Shown here: piece by piece, positions 7,017 through 12,725 of the stretch
How the letters are laid out: the number at the start of each line of letters is the position of its first letter
Numbering within the stretch: the stretch's first letter is position 1
Assembly (NCBI GenBank): GCA_009786625.1
Contig: WQRT01000003.1
Location: 20,177-32,901, forward strand
Source of the DNA: Treponema sp.
GTDB taxonomy: Bacteria > Spirochaetota > Spirochaetia > Treponematales > Breznakiellaceae
Direction of reading: 5' to 3'
DNA: 12,725 nt
Notes under the pieces: model-generated
What the model was told of the DNA's origin: nothing
The model's database searches: none
The model's input: the letters and a program-made list of their open reading frames with translations, nothing else
Made by a program: the position numbers and the translations under genes

Positions 7017-7469
7017 TCACCCAATCTCCACAACCCCGTCATTCCCCGCTTTAATTTTCTCTCCGGTTTTTACCGCAGCGAGAAATTCTTCACCGAGCGA
7101 GTCAATCGTAAGCATGGGATTATCGCTGAAAACGCCAGCCAGAACAGCGCCGGCCGCGGCGAGCGAGTCAATCGGCTTCGAGAAAAGAAGGCAGGCAGGC
7201 TGTCTGTTCGCGGCGGAGGCGCAGAAGAGAACCATGCCGCCTGTTGTCGAGCCGATTGTCTGTGGAAGGCACAACGCTTTTCCCGCCATCGGCTTTCCGA
7301 ATATCCCTGGATTATTCTGATCCGAGCATTTCGCCGTTTTATCGTTGAACATTAGGGCTTTCTGAAAACTTGCCAATGTGTTAAAGCCCTGTGCGGAAAC
7401 AAGAGCCTCGGTGCTTACTTCTTTTCCGTCGCCTGACGGAACGATAACTCTTCCTTTAAATGTTTTCAT
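7017..7469 (-). CDS. Aconitase X small subunit (swivel domain, DUF126)
   Basis: The product is 150 residues and forms the swivelling domain that closes over the active site of aconitase X. The open frame runs up to 7577, but the true start is ATG 7469. AGGGGG sits just upstream, and the ATG shares the bases ATGA with the stop of the large-subunit gene, a classic coupled overlap. Landmarks are GRVIVPSGDGKEVSTEALVS at the N-terminus, GIFGKPMAGKALCLPQTIGST at about 55-75, and the C-terminal IDSLGEEFLAAVKTGEKIKAG. The conserved serine loop reads GSTTG (72-77). Some bacteria carry both domains on one chain; here they are separate, which requires assembly with the neighbouring product. It is the last gene of the operon; no terminator is seen in the 23 bases before the convergent antitoxin gene. 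Confidence 0.88.
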   Translation of the reverse strand: MKTFKGRVIVPSGDGKEVSTEALVSAQGFNTLASFQKALMFNDKTAKCSDQNNPGIFGKPMAGKALCLPQTIGSTTGGMVLFCASAANRQPACLLFSKPIDSLAAAGAVLAGVFSDNPMLTIDSLGEEFLAAVKTGEKIKAGNDGVVEIG

Positions 7470-8755
7470 TTTTTGCCCCCTGTTACGATGGCTGTAATTT
7501 CTTCGTCCGTGTAGTAGCGCGATGATGAGTATGTGCGAAGTTTGTTTGAATTTGTAATAACGTTTTTCTTGCGGCAAAGCGGATTGTTCATGTACATAAG
7601 AGGGCAGATGTCGCTTAACACTGCTCCGGCTTTTCCAAGTTTTGCAGCTTTTTCTGTTACGCGAAACTTTTCAAGTACCGCGGGAGCGGCTGTAAGAACC
7701 ACGGGAAAAACGAATTTTTTCCTGCCGTTTTTCTCCAGCGAGCTAAGGAGTATCTCTGTCCAGCCTTCCATCTGCTCTGTGGAAAGATGAGGACAGCCAA
7801 TAAAACAAAGGGAAGGTTTCGCGGAAATGTTTTTCCAGATGCACGGATAGCTTTTTTTCACTCGTTCAAGCTCAGCGTCGTCTATCACATATACAGGTGA
7901 ATCTTTTACAATGAGATTTTCTCCCGATTCCTTCGCGTCGGGGGTAAGGTTTTCAACATGATAAAGACCAACGGCCCCGTTACTCGCGGTCGCGGCTCCC
8001 ATGTCTTTTAAAAAATCGCAGGCGTCTCTTCCTTTTTTTGTTTGGCGGTTTAAGTCATTCCCTAGCCATTTATCAAGGCCTCGTATAAAGGGGACTTCCT
8101 CCATCACCTTCATTCCGATGGCGCTTCCCAGAAGCTGAGCTTCAGGCTTTTTGCTTGTTTTTACTTCGACTATCCATGTTGCCTTGCGGCCTTCGTCGGT
8201 TAAAAGGCCGAAGTACGGCACTTTCCCTGCGATACTACCGAAAAGCTCTATTATCCCCGAGTTGCGGTTGCATCTTGCGCCTAAAACTGAATTGGCGTAA
8301 ACAACTGCGCTTGATTCCGCCCACGAAAGGATATCGCCTTTTTTGGGAACATTGCCGACTTCGTCCATATAGCAGGTGCAGGTAAAACCGCTTTTGTTTA
8401 CAAGTCCGATTTTTTCAAGCTGAGCTTCGTAATCGGTCTGCTTGGAGTACATGACCTTAAAAAGAGTTTTTTCCAAAAAGCTCTGCGGAACTTTTGGATC
8501 AAGAGGGCGCGGGTCTACGGTAAACTTCTGCCCGGAAAGCGCACCTTCTGCAATCAGTTTATCCATCATGTCGTAGACGGGCTTCATCATCGAAAGCCCG
8601 AAACTTGTAACAAGATGTCCGAATTTGCCCGTAACGTTTACCATTTTATCGGCGTTGAAAGTTTCTCCATACATGACAAGGGTTTTCATAACCTTTGCCA
8701 TCATCTCACCCTTCGCGCCGTCAAGAATCTTTTGCTCTTCGTCGGTTAATTTCAT
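7466..8755 (-). CDS. Aconitase X large catalytic subunit (DUF521)
   Basis: The product is a 429-residue Fe-S hydro-lyase subunit. Family landmarks run the full length: LTDEEQKILDGAKGEMMAKV at the start, GFTCTCYMDEVGNVPKKGD (123-141), then SWAESSAVVYANSVLGARCNR (144-164), IGCPHLSTEQME (319-330), SDICP (381-385) and TNSNKLRTYSSSRY near the end. C126 or C128, C321 and C384 are the likely cluster ligands. Characterised bacterial aconitase X enzymes dehydrate cis-3-hydroxy-L-proline to 1-pyrroline-2-carboxylate; an archaeal branch dehydrates mevalonate 5-phosphate. Sequence alone does not settle the substrate here. The ribosome site AGGAG overlaps the region just after the upstream gene's stop (10-base gap), and the 3' end overlaps the small-subunit gene by four bases, so the three genes form one tight operon. 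Confidence 0.9.
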   Translation of the reverse strand: MKLTDEEQKILDGAKGEMMAKVMKTLVMYGETFNADKMVNVTGKFGHLVTSFGLSMMKPVYDMMDKLIAEGALSGQKFTVDPRPLDPKVPQSFLEKTLFKVMYSKQTDYEAQLEKIGLVNKSGFTCTCYMDEVGNVPKKGDILSWAESSAVVYANSVLGARCNRNSGIIELFGSIAGKVPYFGLLTDEGRKATWIVEVKTSKKPEAQLLGSAIGMKVMEEVPFIRGLDKWLGNDLNRQTKKGRDACDFLKDMGAATASNGAVGLYHVENLTPDAKESGENLIVKDSPVYVIDDAELERVKKSYPCIWKNISAKPSLCFIGCPHLSTEQMEGWTEILLSSLEKNGRKKFVFPVVLTAAPAVLEKFRVTEKAAKLGKAGAVLSDICPLMYMNNPLCRKKNVITNSNKLRTYSSSRYYTDEEITAIVTGGKK

Positions 8756-8765
8756 AAATCATCTC

Positions 8766-11048
8766 CTATAACCGCGTCGCAAGCCTGTAAGCGGATCTGA
8801 CCGCTTCGAGAACTTTGGCCGCGCTGAAGCTGTCGCCGATATTGTATATTTCAAGCGCGGCGTTATCCGCCATTGCCTGTAAATAAAGGCTGTTATCGGG
8901 GCTTCCGCCTGCCGCCATTACAACAAGGTCGGCGGGAATGGTTTCAGTTTTTTCCACAACTTTTAATTTCGGCGCGAGCGGATTTTTAATATTCTCGGGC
9001 AGAATCGGATGCCATGTAATAAACGGATTGGGAACCGTTTTGGAAACATTGCGTATAACTTCCACGCCTTCCTTTGTTATCTTTGTAAGCCGAGTGCAGT
9101 TAAGAATTTTCGCTCCCGCTTTTTTAAGATAATGGATCAAATGAGTCCTGTTCGCGGTACACGCGTGGTGCATGACATACTCTTCCATCTCTATCACTGT
9201 AGCATCGCAGCCTTTTTCGTACTTAAGCCAGTAAGCGGCTTCGCATCCTACAACTCCGCCGCCAACAACGACGATTTTTTTCGCGTTTCCCAAAAGTGAA
9301 GGATTTAAAAACAAATCGACAGCCTGTACCGCGTTTTCCGCGCCGGGTAAATTTAATTTTATATCTTTGGCGCCTTGGGCGAAAATTATCACATCGGGTT
9401 TTTGATTTTTTAAAGACGCGATATCAGCTGCCGTGTTTAAATTAACAGTGAGTTTTGTTTCTTTTTTCGCGCGATCAAGCAAACCTTCAAGATAGATGCG
9501 GTAATTTTCGATCTCGTATTTTATTTTCGCGGTTCCGCCGGGGATAAGCCTTCCGCCGATCTTTGGCGCTCTTTCGTATAACGTTACCTCATGCCCCCTT
9601 CTTGCAGATATAACCGCGGAAATGATCCCTGCGGGACCTGCTCCGACTACAGCGATTTTCTTCGCGGCCATTGCCGGAACAGGAGATGGCGGGTAAATGT
9701 GTTCAAAGGACGATCTTGGATTGACCGCGCACTGCGGATGTCCGCCTTCGACAAACTCGTTGATACAGCCTTCCTGACATCCGATACACGGCCTTATTTC
9801 GTTAACTTTGCCGGCATAGGCTTTGTTAGGCCATTCCGGATCGGCAAGAAGCGGACGCGCGAGCATGATCATGTCCGCCTTTCCGTCTTTAAGCGCTTTC
9901 TCCGCCAAATCGGGATAACCGAGTTTGCCGACAGCGACTACCGGCACAGGGATTCCCTTGTTGGATTTGATGTTGTTCTTTTCAAAATATTCTTTGACCA
10001 TCGCGCTTACTTCAAGGAAGCATCCGGGCGGCATTGAGGCGGGCGGATGGGGGAGCCACCAGTTGTCGTAACAGCCAAGGTCAACGTCAAAAATATCAAC
10101 TCCCGCGGCGACCAGGTGCTTCATGAAAACGAGAGTTTCTTCTATTTTTCTTCCATTGATAAATTTTTTAAGAGAGCCTGTGGATTTCATTTCCTCGCCG
10201 TATGTTTCGTTAAGGCAAAGAGATAAATCGATTCTGTACATGATCGGGAAATTTTTCCCCGTCCGTTCGCGCATTGATTTTACACAGTCAATGCCGAAGG
10301 CTTCCTTGTCCGCGTATCTTCCAAGAACGCGGCGGTTGAACGCGCCGTTTGTCATCTGCTCAAGCAGATATCCTTCGTGTCCGTGAAGGTACGCGCCGTC
10401 AAGCCCCATTGATTTCGCGTCGGCGGCAGCCTGTCCCATGTTACGCACAATTTTTTTAAGTCTTCCAGCGCTTAATGGAGCGCAGGGAATTTGCGGTATG
10501 TAAAAACTCGGATTCCATGAGGCTGAATTTGGAAGTTTCATTTTCGTAAGAAGGCACTGCGGATTGCCGACGCGTCCAAGACCCGGCGTTAGCTGAATAA
10601 AAATCCTCGATCCGAATGAATGAACTCCCTGCGCGAGGTCTCTCCATCCCATGAAAACTGACCTTGAACGGTCTATGCGCGGAAAGTATGTAAGGTCTCC
10701 AAGCTCGGTGATCGAATTGTCAAGACCGTGGCTTACGGGGATAAGGCCTGTCGTGATAAGTCCCGCTCCTCCCCTCGCTCTTTCAAAAAAGTACTGGAGC
10801 ATTTTGTCGTTAGGGCGCCCTGTCTCGTCGCACATTGAAATGTTTCCCATTGGCCCCATTACAATGCGGTTTTTAATTGTAAGGCTGTTTATCTGCAAAG
10901 GCGAAAAAAGTTTTTTGTACGGATATAATTTCTTATCCATACGGGCAAGCTCAAGAAGAGATGTAAAACTTCCTTCCTTGTTTTCTTCATTAAACCAATT
11001 TCCAAATCGGTCTGTCCATTTCTGAACGACCGGATCGATTTTTACCAT
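8766..11048 (-). CDS. FMN/FAD/4Fe-4S oxidoreductase, 2,4-dienoyl-CoA reductase type
   Basis: The product is a 760-residue flavoenzyme. Residues 47-410 form an Old Yellow Enzyme-like FMN barrel (LFSPLQINSLTIKNRIVMGPM; LHGHEGYLLEQMTNGAFNRR with H222 and H224). C421, C424, C428 and C440 (C-x2-C-x3-C-x11-C) bind a 4Fe-4S cluster. Residues 464-500 form an FAD motif (IAVVGAGPAG, ending IGGRL). A second nucleotide motif, VVVGGGVVG, is at 593-601, and YNIGDS lies near 735-740. Relatives reduce activated C=C bonds (dienoyl-CoA, enoates, bile acid intermediates) or demethylate amines. The barrel is preceded by about 45 extra residues that most relatives lack. Start: ATG 11048 has GGAGGG four bases upstream. 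The in-frame ATG at 11123 falls inside the -10 box, so it cannot be used. It is the first gene of the operon with aconitase X, which suggests it acts on the dehydrated product. Confidence 0.9.
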   Translation of the reverse strand: MVKIDPVVQKWTDRFGNWFNEENKEGSFTSLLELARMDKKLYPYKKLFSPLQINSLTIKNRIVMGPMGNISMCDETGRPNDKMLQYFFERARGGAGLITTGLIPVSHGLDNSITELGDLTYFPRIDRSRSVFMGWRDLAQGVHSFGSRIFIQLTPGLGRVGNPQCLLTKMKLPNSASWNPSFYIPQIPCAPLSAGRLKKIVRNMGQAAADAKSMGLDGAYLHGHEGYLLEQMTNGAFNRRVLGRYADKEAFGIDCVKSMRERTGKNFPIMYRIDLSLCLNETYGEEMKSTGSLKKFINGRKIEETLVFMKHLVAAGVDIFDVDLGCYDNWWLPHPPASMPPGCFLEVSAMVKEYFEKNNIKSNKGIPVPVVAVGKLGYPDLAEKALKDGKADMIMLARPLLADPEWPNKAYAGKVNEIRPCIGCQEGCINEFVEGGHPQCAVNPRSSFEHIYPPSPVPAMAAKKIAVVGAGPAGIISAVISARRGHEVTLYERAPKIGGRLIPGGTAKIKYEIENYRIYLEGLLDRAKKETKLTVNLNTAADIASLKNQKPDVIIFAQGAKDIKLNLPGAENAVQAVDLFLNPSLLGNAKKIVVVGGGVVGCEAAYWLKYEKGCDATVIEMEEYVMHHACTANRTHLIHYLKKAGAKILNCTRLTKITKEGVEVIRNVSKTVPNPFITWHPILPENIKNPLAPKLKVVEKTETIPADLVVMAAGGSPDNSLYLQAMADNAALEIYNIGDSFSAAKVLEAVRSAYRLATRL

Positions 11049-11081
11049 ACAACCCTCCAAAAAAATTAAATTTAATGATAA

Positions 11082-11104
11082 TTCAAAATCCGGCTGATTT
11101 TGAA
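11082..11104. promoter_or_regulatory. 9-bp inverted repeat in the operon leader
   Basis: TTCAAAATC (11082-11090) and GATTTTGAA (11096-11104) are exact complements around five bases. On the minus strand the repeat lies about 10-35 bases downstream of the expected transcription start and 34 bases before the oxidoreductase ATG. That is where a repressor operator would sit. It is not followed by a T-run, so a terminator is unlikely. No regulator gene for it is in view. Confidence 0.5.
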
Positions 11105-11121
11105 AAACCATATTTCGATAC

Positions 11122-11149
11122 ATTATATCATGGAGTTTACAGTAATCAA
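11122..11149 (-). promoter_or_regulatory. Sigma70-type extended -10 promoter of the aconitase X operon
   Basis: Read on the minus strand, TTGATT (11149-11144) and TATAAT (11127-11122) are 16 bases apart, and TGA directly before the -10 gives an extended -10 element. It would start transcription near 11115, leaving a leader of about 65 bases before ATG 11048. It also shows that the operon is not simply read from the kinase gene upstream. Confidence 0.65.
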
Positions 11150-11165
11150 GTTTTAATTTTGGATT

Positions 11166-12725
11166 TTAATAATCTTGAATCGCTTTTGTAATGTTACCAA
11201 GGAGTGTTTCCATCTCTTTAAGGAAATTGCCTGTGTTTTGTTCAATGAAGGATGTATCGTTTTGCTTTGCCGCTTCTTCAAGCGCTTTCGCGTTATTTGA
11301 CAATTCCATTGCTCCTATGCTTGCGGCCGCGCTTTTTATCGCGTGAATGTGAATGGTAAAAAGACGTATATCACCGGATTTAAGACATTCCCTGACCGAT
11401 TGTGCTTTTTCACGGGAATCTTTTACGAATACTGAAAGAACCAAAAGGTAGCTGTCCAGTTTTGAACCGAGCATGGTATAGCCTTTTTCCACGTCTATTC
11501 CTTCGATTTTTAAGTTTAATTGTGTTTTTTGTGCGTTATTATTATTAGCGGCGGATAATCCGCTTGAAATATTTCTGTTTCCGCCGGAGTATTTTTTTTG
11601 TTTTTCTTTCGGGATCCATTTTTCCAAAACCGAATTTAATTTGACAAGGTTTATCGGCTTTGATAAAAAATCATTAAATCCATTTTCAAGAAACATCTCT
11701 CTGGTGCCGGAAACGGCATTAGCTGTCAACGCCGCTATCGGGATTTGTTTTTTACCGACGTTCCTGCCGGATGCGCTGTTAGAATTAGCTTGTTTTTGCT
11801 CCCATTTTCGGATATGCGCGGCGGCTTCAATGCCGTCCATTTCGGGCATCATGTGATCCATCAAAATTAAATCGTAATTATTTTCCTTGACCATATCGAC
11901 GGCTTCTCTGCCGCTCTTGCACAGATCAACGCGCATTTGATAGGGCAGAAGCAGCCCCTCGGCGACTTTTAAGTTTGTATAAATGTCATCGACAATGAGA
12001 ACCTTAGCTTCAGGCGCGGTAAACCTTACCGCGGAAAATGCATCGGTGTTATCAGAATAAACTCCCTTGATGCCGTTTAACATATTGGCGATGGAAATGG
12101 AATGTACAGGCATATACAATATACCGAGGTTAAGGTTATCAAGAGAGTAGCCGGAGTCCCTTACGAGCAGCACGATATGTATATTCTTTTCGAATTTCTT
12201 GCAGATATCGATTGTATTATTATACAGATTTGACGCGATTAAAACAAAGTTATATTTCCCTGATGATATTTCGTTTTCAAAATCAGCGTCGTTATGAACA
12301 AGAGTGCATCCAACGCCGAGATTATCAATAGTTCTGAAGATTGAATGAGCATATACTTCCTTGCGTTCATAAACAAGTACGCACTTATCGCCCGGATTTT
12401 CTACCTGTGCGAGTTTTCCGCTCTCACGGATTTTTTGCGGCAGTGTTATTTTAAAGACGCTCCCGCTGCCGTATTCAGATGAAACTACTATATTTCCGCC
12501 CATCGCCATTACAAGGCTTTTGGATATCGGAAGCCCAAGCCCGGTACCCTCTATACCCTTGTTATACGAAATATCAACCTGCATAAAATCGTTGAATATT
12601 TGAATAAGGTTTTCCTGTTTTATACCCCTGCCCGAATCCGCAATTTCTATTGTAAGGAAAACAGTGTCATCATTAACAACATTTCCGGCGATTGTAAAGG
12701 ATATATGACCTTTTTCTGTGTATTT
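11166..12725 (-). CDS. Hybrid histidine kinase, C-terminal part (cut by window edge)
   Basis: The frame stays open to the window end, giving 519 visible residues; an internal ATG at 12584 is not the start. Residues 1-97 are the end of the kinase ATPase domain: YTEKGHISF, ADSGRGI (G1 box) and GTGLGLPISKSLV (G2 box). About 112-220 is a receiver-like fold lacking both the acidic pair (VLVYER) and the acceptor aspartate (VLIASN), so it is a pseudo-receiver. About 240-370 is a true receiver: VLIVDD, acceptor D290 in LILMDHMMP, then ALTANA and SKPI. A basic/Ser-Asn linker follows. About 402-519 is an HPt domain with phospho-histidine H461 in IHIHAIKSAAASIGA. This is a multistep phosphorelay sensor. 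Its sensor input and phospho-accepting kinase histidine are outside the window, and no output regulator is adjacent. Confidence 0.92.
   Translation of the reverse strand, partial: KYTEKGHISFTIAGNVVNDDTVFLTIEIADSGRGIKQENLIQIFNDFMQVDISYNKGIEGTGLGLPISKSLVMAMGGNIVVSSEYGSGSVFKITLPQKIRESGKLAQVENPGDKCVLVYERKEVYAHSIFRTIDNLGVGCTLVHNDADFENEISSGKYNFVLIASNLYNNTIDICKKFEKNIHIVLLVRDSGYSLDNLNLGILYMPVHSISIANMLNGIKGVYSDNTDAFSAVRFTAPEAKVLIVDDIYTNLKVAEGLLLPYQMRVDLCKSGREAVDMVKENNYDLILMDHMMPEMDGIEAAAHIRKWEQKQANSNSASGRNVGKKQIPIAALTANAVSGTREMFLENGFNDFLSKPINLVKLNSVLEKWIPKEKQKKYSGGNRNISSGLSAANNNNAQKTQLNLKIEGIDVEKGYTMLGSKLDSYLLVLSVFVKDSREKAQSVRECLKSGDIRLFTIHIHAIKSAAASIGAMELSNNAKALEEAAKQNDTSFIEQNTGNFLKEMETLLGNITKAIQDY

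Noticed and set aside
7005..7355. Open frame on the plus strand opposite the aconitase X small subunit
   Set aside because: It matches no family, has no ribosome site and is fully explained as the antisense of a well-supported gene.
7470..7577. N-terminal extension of the aconitase X small subunit from ATG 7577
   Set aside because: It would overlap the large subunit by over 100 bases with an unrelated peptide; the ATGA overlap at 7469 with a purine-rich site is a far better start.
7466..8755. Classical aconitase or 3-isopropylmalate dehydratase
   Set aside because: The motifs (ESSAVVYANSVLGAR, IGCPH) and the separate swivel subunit belong to aconitase X, not to the AcnA/LeuC families.
9591..10386. 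Long plus-strand open frames opposite the flavoenzyme gene
   Set aside because: They are antisense shadows of a strongly coding GC-richer gene, with Arg/Cys-rich implausible peptides.
11049..11123. N-terminal extension of the flavoenzyme from ATG 11123
   Set aside because: That codon lies in the -10 box of the promoter, and GGAGGG directly precedes ATG 11048.

Overview
The window looks like a stretch of chromosome from an anaerobic, motile, diderm bacterium, most probably a spirochaete of the Treponema group. This rests on a double-Cache chemoreceptor, a hybrid histidine kinase with a C-terminal HPt domain, several lipoproteins with loose lipoboxes, a formylglycine-generating-enzyme (FGE/SUMF1)-like fold on a lipoprotein, a periplasmic LysM protein, and strictly anaerobe-type Fe-S/flavin enzymes. 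No rRNA, tRNA, CRISPR array, transposase or integrase is visible, so the taxonomic guess is inference only.

Layout. (1) 132-2318, plus strand: a methyl-accepting chemotaxis protein. (2) About 2403-6993: by eye a clearly more AT-rich block. It starts with a divergent Xre-type regulator (minus strand). Next is a 140-bp regulatory region with three inverted repeats built on one motif around a good sigma70-like promoter. Four plus-strand envelope genes follow: a lipoprotein with an LPP20-like N-terminus and a degenerate FGE-like C-terminus, a secreted LysM-type protein, a short LPP20-like lipoprotein, and a lipoprotein with two LPP20-like modules. The block ends with an orphan MazE/AbrB-type antitoxin that has no toxin gene beside it. 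(3) 7017-11048, minus strand: a tight three-gene operon. Its order is a flavin/Fe-S Old Yellow Enzyme-type oxidoreductase, the aconitase X large subunit and the aconitase X small (swivel) subunit. It has its own promoter and a 9-bp inverted repeat in the leader. (4) 11166-12725, minus strand: the C-terminal part of a hybrid histidine kinase (ATPase domain, pseudo-receiver, receiver, HPt) whose N-terminus lies beyond the window edge.

How the genes may work together. The aconitase X pair should be a hydro-lyase. In bacteria, characterised members dehydrate cis-3-hydroxy-L-proline. The co-transcribed oxidoreductase belongs to the 2,4-dienoyl-CoA reductase/enoate reductase type, so the operon reads as a dehydrate-then-reduce module, though the substrate is not visible from sequence. 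The AT-rich block reads as an acquired or fast-evolving envelope cassette under local control of the Xre protein. The repeated use of LPP20-like modules on three neighbouring lipoproteins, together with LysM and FGE-like domains, is the least explained part of the window and the best candidate for an undescribed envelope system.
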